A stretch of 64,000 nucleotides of DNA from Bacillota bacterium (GCA_023450835.1 JAEXGM010000189.1:34997-98996); one strand, 5' to 3'; positions 33,430 to 41,904 are shown, counted from the stretch's first letter. Notes: generated by a model from the sequence alone, not told the origin. Numbers and translations: made by a program.

Positions 33430-33873
33430 ATGAAAACCAATAGCACAGAAGAACCAAGACTGTTAAACTGCGCATGCCGTAACCTTCGTATGACAACCCG
33501 GATGGTTACACAGTATTACGACAAAGCACTTCACGATGCCGGTATGAAATCCACCCAATTCGCTTTATTAATCGATATTGCTTCACATGATGACGGTCTG
33601 TCGATAAACGAATTGGCAGAATACTCTATGATGGATCAGACAACCGTCACACGCAATGTGGAAATTCTTCGTAAGAATGGATATGTCATTGTCCAAACAG
33701 AAGAGAAGGACTCACGCAGAAAAAAGATTACCTTAAGTAAAGAAGGAAGACAAAAGCTGGATGCTGCCACTCCTCTTTGGAAAAATGCTCAAACGAAATT
33801 ACAGCAGTCAATCGGAGAGGAACAGTATGATGCCTTCCTTAAGACCCTCTCTCTCCTTCAGAAAATAAAATAA
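33430..33873 (+). CDS. MarR-family transcriptional regulator
   Basis: 147 residues with ATG at 33430 chosen over an upstream TTG (33409) because AAAGGG lies between them. Winged helix: DDGLSINELAEYSMMDQTTV, TRNVEILRKNGYVIV and the wing EEKDSRRKKITLSKEGRQKL. The N-terminus has a LLNCACRNLRMTTR stretch with two cysteines, which could be redox-sensing as in OhrR-like members. Probably binds the GACAAAG/CTTTGTC repeats at its own promoter and upstream of the queG-like gene. Confidence 0.9.
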   Translation: MKTNSTEEPRLLNCACRNLRMTTRMVTQYYDKALHDAGMKSTQFALLIDIASHDDGLSINELAEYSMMDQTTVTRNVEILRKNGYVIVQTEEKDSRRKKITLSKEGRQKLDAATPLWKNAQTKLQQSIGEEQYDAFLKTLSLLQKIK

Positions 33874-33926
33874 AGCTTTCGGATTATCTGCTATTCATTC
33901 CCGGCAGATAATCCGAAAGCTTTTTT
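33872..33926. terminator. Bidirectional terminator between marR and the esterase gene, overlapping coding sequence
   Basis: A 20-bp perfect stem (33872-33891 with 33904-33923), 12-base loop, then TTTTTT on the plus strand and ATTTTATTTTC on the minus strand. The right arm encodes the last residues KKAFGLSAGNE of the convergent esterase, so the terminator constrains that C-terminus. Confidence 0.85.
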
Positions 33927-34829
33927 CAGAGCCTTAATGCGCTTTATCACACACGTTTTTACGATTTCACTATCGCCTGCCATGTCAAATCCATGAACGG
34001 TTCCGGCTGTCTCATATAGTTCCACGGGCACACCGTTTGTCTCAAGAGCTTTGGCATAATTAATTCCTTCATCCCTTAAGCAGTCAAATTCCGTTATTTC
34101 AACATATGCGGCAGGCAAATCTTCTAGAGAAGCTGCTTCCATTGGAGATGCATATTCCCTTTTAGTATCCACTCCGTTCTTTAGATAAAGCTCCCACATC
34201 TTTTTATTGAGAATTGAATTCCACATGGGCGTATCTGTATAGCTTTTAGCCGATTCCGTAATCTGTCTGGCATCCGTAACAGGATAGATTAACATCTGAA
34301 AGCAGATCTCAGGACCTTTCCTGTCCCTTGCCATCATACTAACGGCAGCTGCAAGGGCAGCTCCCGCACTGTCTCCTCCAATGGCTATTCTCTTTCTATC
34401 AATTCCAAGCTCTTCTGCATTTTCATAGGTCCATTGCAACGCATGATAGCAGTCTTCCGCTCCAATTGGGAAGGCATATTTCGGTGCTAACCGGTAATCT
34501 ACAAATACCACCTTGCACGGTGTTTGTAAAGCATATTGACAAGCCAGGTCCTTATGATAAGGTGCCGCTTTTAATGCAAAGGCTCCTCCGTGCAGATAAA
34601 TCAGGCAGGGAGTATTTTTATCAATCTTCGGTTCATAAATTGTAAGCTTAACGGAACCGTTCCGGTGCCCTGGAATCCGCCTTTCTGCAGTAACAATCCC
34701 AACCGCGGGCTTCCTCTTTTGTACAATTACTCCCAGCATTGTATTAATAAACGGCAGGAGTACCGGTGACAGATTTAGTTTTATATTCTGATATTTTATA
34801 AAATCGCCGTGTATCTCGTATTTTGCCAT
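33891..34829 (-). CDS. Alpha/beta hydrolase, HSL-type esterase/lipase
   Basis: 312 residues of the hormone-sensitive-lipase family: oxyanion-hole motif YLHGGAFALKAAPYH, nucleophile elbow IAIGGDSAGAALAAAV, an acid residue near ITEFDCLRDEG, and the catalytic histidine in TVHGFDMAGDSE. No signal peptide. It hydrolyses short-chain acyl esters; natural substrate unknown. AAGGAG before the ATG. Stop codon lies within a shared terminator hairpin. Confidence 0.92.
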   Translation of the reverse strand: MAKYEIHGDFIKYQNIKLNLSPVLLPFINTMLGVIVQKRKPAVGIVTAERRIPGHRNGSVKLTIYEPKIDKNTPCLIYLHGGAFALKAAPYHKDLACQYALQTPCKVVFVDYRLAPKYAFPIGAEDCYHALQWTYENAEELGIDRKRIAIGGDSAGAALAAAVSMMARDRKGPEICFQMLIYPVTDARQITESAKSYTDTPMWNSILNKKMWELYLKNGVDTKREYASPMEAASLEDLPAAYVEITEFDCLRDEGINYAKALETNGVPVELYETAGTVHGFDMAGDSEIVKTCVIKRIKALKKAFGLSAGNE

Positions 34830-34884
34830 AGATGCTCCTTAATATTATCTGAAACTCGTTTTCTGAAATGAAAGCCTTCATCCA

Positions 34885-35538
34885 TTACTGCAAATCTTCT
34901 CCCGCCTGTTTCCCTGCTGCCAGTATCCTTATCCCAAGAATAATAAACCATGCGGAGAAAAACAGCTGTATAATAAAGTACATAACACTTCCGATTAACC
35001 AGGGAAAAGCGCCTATAAGAACCAATACCGCTGTCAAAAATCCGAAATATGCAGCCATCCTGCCAACGGCGCTTTTACGAATTACAAAACAAAGAAGGAT
35101 GATAGCCACACTCCAAAGGATTGCTGCACAATGGGTGCCTCCGTAGTAAATGCCAAGTACCAGTTTATTGATATCAGTTGATAATTCCATATTATATACA
35201 GGGTAAGCTAATCGCCCCAGAATAATATCCAGAAATATATTAACCGGAAGAATAAGGGCGAGAATTCCGCATCCAATCAGTGCTTTCACCTTTTCTGTCT
35301 TTACCAGTACTTTATACAAGGCTGCGATAGAGGGAATCAGCGCTAAGGTAGCAAAAAAAAGCACCTCATCTGCCATGGCAATATGAAACTGCCACTTTGT
35401 AAGCCAGGTTTGTATCTCTGAGTCCAAAGCCGGCGGACTGGAGATAGGTAAAAGGAACAGGTTCTGTATAAGGGTGAGAATACCAAAAATAACGAATGCA
35501 ATTCCGCCAATTTTTATAATGCCGTTTTTTTGTTTCAT
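34885..35538 (-). CDS. Multi-pass membrane protein of unknown function
   Basis: 217 residues with about six hydrophobic segments: IGGIAFVIFGILTLIQNLFL, VLFFATLALIPSIAALY, LIGCGILALILPVNIFLDII, AAILWSVAIILLCFVI, AAYFGFLTAVLVLIGAFPWL and a last one ending in LGIRILAAG. The pattern resembles DUF4386-like membrane proteins but I cannot assign it firmly. GAAGGGG precedes the ATG. Same strand as the esterase downstream, 56 bases apart, so probably co-transcribed. Confidence 0.75.
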   Translation of the reverse strand: MKQKNGIIKIGGIAFVIFGILTLIQNLFLLPISSPPALDSEIQTWLTKWQFHIAMADEVLFFATLALIPSIAALYKVLVKTEKVKALIGCGILALILPVNIFLDIILGRLAYPVYNMELSTDINKLVLGIYYGGTHCAAILWSVAIILLCFVIRKSAVGRMAAYFGFLTAVLVLIGAFPWLIGSVMYFIIQLFFSAWFIILGIRILAAGKQAGEDLQ

Positions 35539-35631
35539 GAAATCCCCTTCCTGAAGGAGGTGTATTTACAAACTCACCGGGACGGTCACCGTCGGCCCGC
35601 ACAAACAGTTTTTCAAACACCCTAAGATTTT

Positions 35632-35910
35632 TTACTCTGTTAATAAAAAGTTATTTCCTTCATTCGCTTCTTCCAGCGTTCTTATTTCAAAGGATTTATA
35701 CCCTAAAGCAATAAAAGGGTCCGAATTGGCAATTGCAACAGCCTCCTCCAAATCTTTGGCTGTGAAAACTACCATTCCTCCGGGATAATCTGTAAAGGGC
35801 CCGCAAAGCACGAGCTTCCCTTTCTTGTTTAATTCTCTTAAATGTTCAACGTGACTTTTTACCACTTCTTCATTCAGAGGTATTAGATTTTTCATAAGGT
35901 ATACATACAT
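35632..35910 (-). CDS. YciI-like protein
   Basis: 92 residues with a ferredoxin-like YciI/DGPF fold: LRELNKKGKLVLCGPFTDYP then GGMVVFTAKDLEEAVAIANS and DPFIALGYKSFEIR. The His-Asp pair used by catalytic YciI enzymes is only partly visible (HVEHLREL and DPF). Some relatives are dehydrochlorinases or stress-related small enzymes. A second, longer family member is at 37996. Confidence 0.85.
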   Translation of the reverse strand: MYVYLMKNLIPLNEEVVKSHVEHLRELNKKGKLVLCGPFTDYPGGMVVFTAKDLEEAVAIANSDPFIALGYKSFEIRTLEEANEGNNFLLTE

Positions 35911-35957
35911 AACAGTGTCCGCCCCTTTTCAAATATTAAAATACCTTCAGATAGCCA

Positions 35958-36131
35958 TCAGACATAAAGTTTTCTCTTCTCTTTCACCACTAATACTCGT
36001 CCCAATGCAAGTCCAATCAGCCATAGAGAGAAATAAATCAAGATAGTTAGAGGAATATTTAATTTTACTTTACCCTTATCTGCCTGCCGGAACAAAGCAC
36101 TGTTTTTTAACTCAAGATTCAACCCTGTCAT
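35958..36131 (-). CDS. Small single-pass membrane protein
   Basis: 57 codons, ATG at 36131 with AGAGG four bases upstream, stop at 35958. The product begins MTGLNLELKNSALF, has one hydrophobic segment (IPLTILIYFSLWLIGLALGR) and a basic C-terminus VVKEKRKLYV. It lies in the same direction as its neighbours and fits exactly between the DJ-1 gene (ends 36165) and yciI. No family recognised; it might also be the tail of a decayed larger membrane protein. Confidence 0.5.
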   Translation of the reverse strand: MTGLNLELKNSALFRQADKGKVKLNIPLTILIYFSLWLIGLALGRVLVVKEKRKLYV

Positions 36132-36164
36132 ATAACCTCTGTTAATGTAATTTTTGCTGCCAGC

Positions 36165-36752
36165 TTATTCCTTAGCAAATACATCATTCTCTTTATCAGA
36201 ATTCCAAATGTATTCAATGGCATCGGCTGTCCGGACGGCCGCCTCTTCTCCGAATCTGTCTGCAATGAAACCAAGAGACATATCAATTCCTGCCGATACT
36301 CCCGAAGAAGTATAAAATTTACCGTCGACTACCCATCTCGCTCTGGCAATCCAGTCTACTGACCTGTTCACAGACCTGACCCAATCGAAAGCCCTTTTAT
36401 TAGATGTAGCCCTGTGCCCATTCAGTATACCGGTCTTCGCTAAAAGTGCGGAACCTGTACACACACAAAGACAATATTCCGCCTGAAAAGCAAGCTGACT
36501 CAATATGTCAATAAATTCAGAATCATTGACAAGAGACCTTGTCCCCTGACCGCCGGGCACCAGTAAAATGCCGGAATAGTCCGCTTCTTTTGCAGGCATT
36601 GTTAGAATCTCCGTACCCTGCCGGCTTCTTATAACACCGCTGGCGACCGAAATATAACGGAGCTGATATTCCTTCCTATGTCCCAGGACTTCCACCGGAC
36701 CGAATACATCCAGGGTTTCAAAATCAGAAAAGAGCAGGACATTAACATCCAT
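36165..36752 (-). CDS. DJ-1/PfpI family protein (isonitrile hydratase-like)
   Basis: 195 residues of the DJ-1/PfpI superfamily. The nucleophile-elbow cysteine is in CLCVCTGSALLAKTGILNGH, the upstream acid in DVFGPVEVLGH, and SSGVSAGIDMSLGFIADRFG completes the fold. The FxxxDxxGPxEVLG and CTGxxxLAxxGLL patterns resemble isonitrile hydratase and the sensor domains of GATase1-like AraC regulators. Probable role is handling of electrophilic or nitrile compounds; exact substrate not known. Confidence 0.9.
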   Translation of the reverse strand: MDVNVLLFSDFETLDVFGPVEVLGHRKEYQLRYISVASGVIRSRQGTEILTMPAKEADYSGILLVPGGQGTRSLVNDSEFIDILSQLAFQAEYCLCVCTGSALLAKTGILNGHRATSNKRAFDWVRSVNRSVDWIARARWVVDGKFYTSSGVSAGIDMSLGFIADRFGEEAAVRTADAIEYIWNSDKENDVFAKE

Positions 36753-36833
36753 TCCTTCATCCTCACTTTGTTTTTTCCATTTCTTTCATTATAGACAGCG
36801 GCAAAGGGGCTGTCAAATTTATTATACTTTATT

Positions 36834-37337
36834 TTATATTTTTCGTGTTGCAAAGAGTTCTCCATATAGTTTCCATATGGCACCATCTTGAGTTCCCATG
36901 CTCTGCCAGCGGAAGGAATTCTCCGTAACCTCTGAGAATATCCATTTCTTTTTTTCTCCGGTGATTTCAGTCAGTACAATTGTATCTCCGCTTTTTCTTG
37001 CTTCCAGTCTTGTCATCTGACCGGTACATCCATAAAATATATCCCATGCCTGAGTTTTAGGGTTATATATTCTTAAGGTTGTACCATATTCCGCATCAGG
37101 TTGATTATTATTAGCTCGTTCTTCACTTGACGGACAGATGAATACATCCTGAATGGCTGTTCCGTCTAAAACCCACGAAAATATCCACTCCCCTTTGATA
37201 TGCCGCTCATGCTCCGTCCCATGATTATCGACCCATTCAAAATCCCATTTACCTATTAACTCTCCGAATAAATTATGCTCATCGGGTATACTACTGCTTT
37301 TTGATTCACAGATTAATACTTTAGCAAATTCATTCAT
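36834..37337 (-). CDS. DUF1579-like (lipocalin-type) protein
   Basis: 167 residues: FGELIGKWDFEWVDNHGTEH then GEWIFSWVLDGTAIQDVFIC and TTLRIYNPKTQAWDIFYGCT, alternating beta strands that form a small lipocalin-like barrel. The WDFEW / W.WVLDGTAIQDV pattern is that of a family seen in many bacteria and plants and not characterised. A good AAGGAGG precedes the ATG. It is in a run of small minus-strand genes of stress type. Confidence 0.75.
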   Translation of the reverse strand: MNEFAKVLICESKSSSIPDEHNLFGELIGKWDFEWVDNHGTEHERHIKGEWIFSWVLDGTAIQDVFICPSSEERANNNQPDAEYGTTLRIYNPKTQAWDIFYGCTGQMTRLEARKSGDTIVLTEITGEKKKWIFSEVTENSFRWQSMGTQDGAIWKLYGELFATRKI

Positions 37338-37436
37338 CTATCCGACCTCCTTTTTTCTTTATTTTACCAAATATTTCATGACAGCTGTATGTCATATTCT
37401 AAAAATAATCAAATACAAAACCGTTCGAGATTCAAT

Positions 37437-37886
37437 TTATTCCAATGTTTTATCTGCCTTGGCATATATACTGCTCGCATATTCACGAACTTGGTCTAAT
37501 TCTCCGGGATTTGGATGATTTCGGTTAAGTACCAGCCAGGACTGACCTTTACATACGAAGGGCTCACTTATGACCCTTATTCCTTTTTCCTGCAAAAGCC
37601 TGCTTATATCAGCTCCAATGGTCTTCTGCCCACCGCAGCTGGCAAAGACAGCCACATTTTTGACCATTTTGGGGTCTAATTTTGCAATAAAGGAACGGGT
37701 CTTCTTATTTGGCTTACCAAAATAGACTCCATCTCCAATAAATAGCAGATCAACGTTTTTTGAGAAAGAAGTACTATCTTCTATCCTTTCAGCCTTAACC
37801 TTTAAGGTTTCTGCAATGGTGCGGGCAAGCTTTGCTGTATTTCCTGTTGTTGAATGATATAGCACCTTAATATTCATATTATTCAT
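37437..37886 (-). CDS. Flavodoxin-domain protein
   Basis: 149 residues, paralogue of the flavodoxin at 16529. FMN loop HSTTGNTAKLARTIAET, second loop IGDGVYFGKPNKK, and third VFASCGGQKTIGADISRLL. The GGAG five bases before ATG 37886 decides for the first of two ATGs. The C-terminal motif GQSWLVLNRNHPNPGELDQV matches the GQFKVMHRNRPDANDLKAV of the paralogue, marking both as one subfamily. Confidence 0.88.
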   Translation of the reverse strand: MNNMNIKVLYHSTTGNTAKLARTIAETLKVKAERIEDSTSFSKNVDLLFIGDGVYFGKPNKKTRSFIAKLDPKMVKNVAVFASCGGQKTIGADISRLLQEKGIRVISEPFVCKGQSWLVLNRNHPNPGELDQVREYASSIYAKADKTLE

Positions 37887-37995
37887 ACCAACTCCTATCC
37901 AGGTTATCAGGTCAGCAGACCTGCCTGTGATACTGCCTCATTATGGCATCCTTCCATTCTGATTTTCCTTTATTCTTTCTCTTCATTCTTTCTTT

Positions 37996-38337
37996 TTATT
38001 CATTCTCTTTTTCATTATCATTCTGCCAGGGCGTGTTTGAAAACCAGCTCTTCAATTCCTGCTGATAATCATAGGGAGTAAATTCTATCACATGATATTC
38101 CTGTACTCCTGCCTGAACAAGCGGGTCATTGCTGCAAAATTGCTCCACTTCATCACTGTCATTGCATTTTAATACAATGACACCTCCTCCTGCACCTTCC
38201 TTGGGCCCTGATAAAAGAATTACTCCGGAACGAAAACCTTTCTGTAAATATTTAAGATGTTCGTCAATAGCAGTTTTCAATTCAGAAGCATTGGGAAGTA
38301 CTTCGGCAAAGGAACCTTCCAAAACATAATATTTCAT
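37996..38337 (-). CDS. YciI-family protein
   Basis: 113 residues: YYVLEGSFAEVLPNASELKT, AIDEHLKYLQKGFRSGVILL, SGPKEGAGGGVIVLKCNDSD and a DPLVQAGVQEYHVIEFTPYD end. The H in DEHLKYL and the D in NDPLVQ are the pair expected for YciI-type active sites. It is followed 20 bases downstream in the operon order MarR - MFS - YciI, so it may process the compound that the MFS protein exports. AAGGAG before the start. Confidence 0.87.
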   Translation of the reverse strand: MKYYVLEGSFAEVLPNASELKTAIDEHLKYLQKGFRSGVILLSGPKEGAGGGVIVLKCNDSDEVEQFCSNDPLVQAGVQEYHVIEFTPYDYQQELKSWFSNTPWQNDNEKENE

Positions 38338-38357
38338 TGCTGCTTTCTCCTTTCAAA

Positions 38358-39491
38358 TTATAGTTTTTTATATTTTAACAGTACAAAATAAAGAACACCT
38401 GCAAGTAACGGAAATACCGCCATAAATGCAAACATGCCGCCGTATCCCATAACAGCAGAAATAACTCCCGCAAGAACTGCTCCCATTCCAATTCCTCCGT
38501 CAAACCCGGTAAAGAAAGTAGCATTGGCAGCTCCCGTTCTGTCCTTTGGTACTTTTACAATAGCCATTGTCTGTAAGCTGGACTGTGCCGCTCCAATGCC
38601 GATTCCATAGAAAAAAGCACACACCAGAAATGCCAACAGGCTGCTGCTGACTGAAAGTATGAGTAAAGCAACAGGAATTAATACAACTCCCGGCCATATA
38701 CCGGCACCAAATCCTTTGCGGTCAACAAGTCTTCCCAAAAAGGGACGGGTTACCAGCATACTTACGGCATACACAGTGAAAAACAGCCCAACCCCTTTGA
38801 TGGATTTCTCTGCTCCATACAGCGCCAAAAAGGTCATAATGGAGCCAAACGTAATCATAATGAGAAACATTATAACGGATGGCAGGATGGATTCTTTGGC
38901 ATAAAGAGTTGCTTTTTTCTTTATTCCCTGAGTATCCGATCCTTTTTGATATTTGATAAGCAGCGCTAATCCAAGGCTAAATACCAGGAATATCAATGCC
39001 AGAAGCACATTATTTCTCATGCCAAGGGAGAGGGCGATAGCAGGTGCTATGGCCATTGCGATACTGCTGGCAAGACTGAAGTAACCCATGCCTTCTGCAA
39101 AACGCTCTTTCCCGATACTATCGGAAGCCACTGTGCTGCAAGCCGTATTGGACAATCCCCAGACCAACCCGTGTGTAAAGCGGATAACAAAGATTATTGC
39201 TACCACCGGAAAGAAGCGATAAGCTGCCGTAGACAACATCATGCCCACAAGTCCTGCAATAAATAATCCCTTCCGTCCATATCGGTCAAGTGCCAGCCCT
39301 GCAAACGGCCGAACAAGCAAAGTAGCTATTGTTATTACCCCCTGCAGCAATCCTAAAATGCCATCAGGTGCTCCAAGAGATTTTAGATAAGGCGGCAAGG
39401 CTGAGGGAAACAGCTGAAAGGCAAAGAACATAAAAAAATTCACAAGAGTTATTAATACAAAGTTTCTTGTCCAAAATTTTGTCTTACTCAA
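38358..39491 (-). CDS. MFS transporter
   Basis: 377 residues from TTG 39491, chosen because GGAGGG lies nine bases upstream; the in-frame ATG at 39521 lies before that site. Twelve membrane segments. Major-facilitator signatures: GLLQGVITIATLLVRPFAGL, ALDRYGRKGLFIAGLV in the 2-3 loop, and TRPFLGRLVDRKGFGAG in the 8-9 loop. It is related to drug or metabolite exporters. The TTGAGTAA overlap with the marR stop indicates translational coupling. Confidence 0.88.
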   Translation of the reverse strand: MSKTKFWTRNFVLITLVNFFMFFAFQLFPSALPPYLKSLGAPDGILGLLQGVITIATLLVRPFAGLALDRYGRKGLFIAGLVGMMLSTAAYRFFPVVAIIFVIRFTHGLVWGLSNTACSTVASDSIGKERFAEGMGYFSLASSIAMAIAPAIALSLGMRNNVLLALIFLVFSLGLALLIKYQKGSDTQGIKKKATLYAKESILPSVIMFLIMITFGSIMTFLALYGAEKSIKGVGLFFTVYAVSMLVTRPFLGRLVDRKGFGAGIWPGVVLIPVALLILSVSSSLLAFLVCAFFYGIGIGAAQSSLQTMAIVKVPKDRTGAANATFFTGFDGGIGMGAVLAGVISAVMGYGGMFAFMAVFPLLAGVLYFVLLKYKKL

Positions 39492-39936
39492 CTTCAATGT
39501 CCCTCCCTGCCTGCCCTGCATTCTCAGTGAGCAGGTTATTTAATACCTTATTCATAAGAAACAAAAGCTGCTCTGTTTCCCTTTCGGATAATCCCCTTGA
39601 AGCCACCTCCAGATTCTCCTGAAATATCTTCGCAACAACAGGTGCTTCTTTTCGTCCAAGTTCTGTCAGATACAAGTGATCGACCCGGATATCCTTATCA
39701 TCCTTTTGCTTTATGACATATCCTTTGCTGACCAGATTCTTAACTGCCTTGGCTGTGGTGGATTTCCCGATGTGCAGATGTTCGCTCAACTCCTTTTGAG
39801 AAATCCCTTCCTTTAACGAAATTACAAAGAAAAAATCATACTGACCATTCTTGATATTTAACTCAGACAGCCTGCTGCTTATCAGCATCTGCATATTACG
39901 GTAAATTGCTGCATTGACCTGACCTATAGTATTCAT
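39484..39936 (-). CDS. MarR-family transcriptional regulator
   Basis: 150 residues. Winged helix: EGISQKELSEHLHIGKSTTA, KAVKNLVSKGYVIKQ and wing DDKDIRVDHLYLTELGRKEA. First gene of the operon marR - MFS - yciI. Two identical 20-bp operator-like sites lie on its promoter (40009-40028 and 40040-40059), implying tight autorepression relieved by a ligand that the MFS exporter would remove. Confidence 0.92.
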   Translation of the reverse strand: MNTIGQVNAAIYRNMQMLISSRLSELNIKNGQYDFFFVISLKEGISQKELSEHLHIGKSTTAKAVKNLVSKGYVIKQKDDKDIRVDHLYLTELGRKEAPVVAKIFQENLEVASRGLSERETEQLLFLMNKVLNNLLTENAGQAGRDIEVE

Positions 39937-40008
39937 AAATTGGTGGCATCCTTTCTAAGATGAAATTCCTTTCACTCATCCACGTAATACCGCATACTGG
40001 CATTACAT

Positions 40009-40059
40009 ATAGTTTCCTTTGCAACTATATTACCACCAGATAGTTTCCTTTGCAACTAT
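40009..40059 (-). promoter_or_regulatory. Tandem identical MarR operators on the marR-MFS promoter
   Basis: ATAGTTTCCTTTGCAACTAT occurs twice, 31 bases apart (40009-40028 and 40040-40059), each with ATAGTT / AACTAT arms. On the minus strand TTGCAA (40055-40050), a 17-base spacer and TAATAT (40032-40027) make a plausible promoter, so one site covers the -35 and the other the -10/start region. Confidence 0.78.
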
Positions 40060-40094
40060 TATTTTATATGATTGTGTTCTATTGTAAAGAACTA

Positions 40095-40266
40095 GTTCTG
40101 TTCACAGGTCATATGTGCGACGTGTTTTTTGTGAGTGCAGCGAAGCGAAAGTCACAGAAAACCGGAGAATTGCCGCACCAAAACGCCGACTTTGCGTTTT
40201 GTGTGCACCGCGAAGCGTGTTATTGTTCACAACACTGCTGCATTTGGCAGGGGTGTGAACAATAAC
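40095..40266. mobile_element. MITE-like element with TGTTCACA-type terminal inverted repeats
   Basis: About 172 bases bounded by GTTCTGTTCACA and TGTGAACAATAAC, which are inverted relative to each other. An inner GTTATTGTTCACA at 40219-40231 pairs perfectly with the right end (13-bp stem). Further hairpins: GTGA...TCAC around GCGAAGCG, and AAAACGC-cgacttt-GCGTTTT. It is more GC-rich than its surroundings and has no gene. The rest of the 348-base gap holds the marR promoter and a palindrome AGAACTAGTTCT (40088-40099). Confidence 0.55.
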
Positions 40267-40284
40267 TGGCCTTTATCCAGTAAA

Positions 40285-40875
40285 TTATGCAATCAGATGG
40301 AATGCGCACCAGACCAGGACGGCTGCCATCAAGACATTCAGCATCCGATAGTGCTTAGCATACTGTTTTTGCAGCAGATGTCCGGCAAACGCCCAGGTAA
40401 TGCAACCTGAAAGGCCTATTAACGTATTACAGACAATACTTGCGCTCAGCAGTAATTTAGAATTTGAATATGGGAGGATATATCCGGTATAAATAGTTAT
40501 AGCATATAAAATAATTTTTACATTCATAAACTGCAGTCCGAAGCTTGCCCAAAAATCACTTTTCAGTCCTTCCGAATCATCGATTGATTTACTTAAAAGA
40601 ATATGTATTGCCAGCCATGCTATATATCCTGCCCCGATATATTTCATAATCACAGCTAATTTCGGCATTACCCTGGACAGCTCCAGGCAGGCAGCTGCGC
40701 TGATGACCATTACAAGAAAAAAGCCGGCAGCAACTCCCAGCAGTGTCATCTTCCCCTTACGGATACCTTTTCTGCTGACTGCATTCAGAACCAGGATATT
40801 ATTCGGTCCCGGGGTATAGGCAGTTATAATAGCATACGGTAAATAACTTAAAATCAAGTCCATTGTTCTTGTCAT
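40285..40875 (-). CDS. LysE-family amino acid exporter
   Basis: 196 residues, about six membrane segments. The LysE/RhtB signature is clear: AIITAYTPGPNNILVLNAVS, RKGIRKGKMTLLGVAAGFFL, and KYIGAGYIAWLAIHILL. It exports amino acids or related compounds with the proton gradient. Start ambiguous: ATG 40875 has GGGAG directly adjacent, ATG 40863 has it twelve bases upstream. It is divergent from a LysR regulator, the usual pairing for this family. Confidence 0.92.
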   Translation of the reverse strand: MTRTMDLILSYLPYAIITAYTPGPNNILVLNAVSRKGIRKGKMTLLGVAAGFFLVMVISAAACLELSRVMPKLAVIMKYIGAGYIAWLAIHILLSKSIDDSEGLKSDFWASFGLQFMNVKIILYAITIYTGYILPYSNSKLLLSASIVCNTLIGLSGCITWAFAGHLLQKQYAKHYRMLNVLMAAVLVWCAFHLIA

Positions 40876-40976
40876 CTCCCTTTTTTTCTTCTATAATACG
40901 AATATACTTTAATTAAATCAAATTGAATCTTTTAATAATATACTTCATTATTTTTGAATAATCAAAAGGAGAGAAC

Positions 40977-41864
40977 ATGGAGCTCAAATATCTACATACC
41001 TTTAAGACCATCGTTTCTGAAGGCAGTTTTACAAAAGCGGCGGATAAATTAAACTATACCCAGTCAACCATAACCTTTCAGATGAAGCAGCTGGAGCAGG
41101 AACTCTCTGTAAAGATATTTGAAAAGATAGGAAGGAACATGATTCTGACAAAAGCCGGTCAGGAATTAATTCCCCATGTTGACGAAGTCCTGAACTCTAT
41201 GAACCGGCTATCCTGCTTTAGTGACGACCTTTACGATCTAAAAGGGGGGTTGCAGATAGAAATGGGAGAAACATTACTTTGCTATAAAATGGCTCCGGTG
41301 TTAAAAGAACTCCACCAGCTCGCCCCTCAGGCAAAGCTGTACTTAAAATCAACGAACTGTTATGAAATATTAGAAAAAATCAGAACGGGGAAAACGGACC
41401 TGGGCGTCTTCTATCTGAATGTATGTGATTCCGAAGAGTTTCTTCAGACCTACCCTATCGGAGAATACACAATGGATTTAGTGGCTTCCCCCAGAATAAA
41501 AGAGAAGTTTCCCGATTTTATTACCCCAAACCAGAACTTTAATCTGCCCTTTATTATAGATGAGCCCGACTGTATTTTTCGGCAGATATTTGAGGAATAC
41601 CTTGAATCCCGCAGTATCACGCTGGATCATACCATTGAACTGTGGAGTATTCCAACGATTAAGAACCTTGTCAAAAATGATGTTGGCATCTCTTATCTTC
41701 CCTCCTTTACTGTGGAGGAAGAATTAAAGAAGGGAGAATTATGCAAAATAAAGACTGCCATTGATTCCCGTAAGTTAACCGCCGTGTGCGCCCACCACAA
41801 AAATAAATGGGTAAGCCCTCTTATGAAACTTTTTATTCAGCTGGCTACTAATAGTTCATTATAA
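40977..41864 (+). CDS. LysR-family transcriptional regulator
   Basis: 295 residues: N-terminal winged HTH (LKYLHTFKTIVSEGSFTKAA, then DKLNYTQSTITFQMKQLEQE, LSVKIFEKIGRNMILTKAGQ) and a type-2 periplasmic-binding-like effector domain with LQIEMGETLLCYKMAPVLKE and DVGISYLPSFTVEEELKKG. AAGGAG precedes the ATG. Probable activator of the divergent lysE gene; the 101-base shared intergenic region is AT-rich with several T-n11-A boxes but I cannot pick one. Confidence 0.92.
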   Translation: MELKYLHTFKTIVSEGSFTKAADKLNYTQSTITFQMKQLEQELSVKIFEKIGRNMILTKAGQELIPHVDEVLNSMNRLSCFSDDLYDLKGGLQIEMGETLLCYKMAPVLKELHQLAPQAKLYLKSTNCYEILEKIRTGKTDLGVFYLNVCDSEEFLQTYPIGEYTMDLVASPRIKEKFPDFITPNQNFNLPFIIDEPDCIFRQIFEEYLESRSITLDHTIELWSIPTIKNLVKNDVGISYLPSFTVEEELKKGELCKIKTAIDSRKLTAVCAHHKNKWVSPLMKLFIQLATNSSL

Positions 41865-41904
41865 AAGTAATCTTTATAACACTTATCCAGTAATGATTCA
41901 GTTG

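Noticed and set aside
36629..36886. 85-codon minus-strand frame overlapping the DJ-1 and DUF1579-like genes
   Set aside because: It overlaps two well-supported genes in another frame and lacks a start signal.
40050..40410. Plus-strand frames of 71 and 91 codons
   Set aside because: They run through the hairpin-rich MITE-like block and antisense to lysE, with no start signal or domain.
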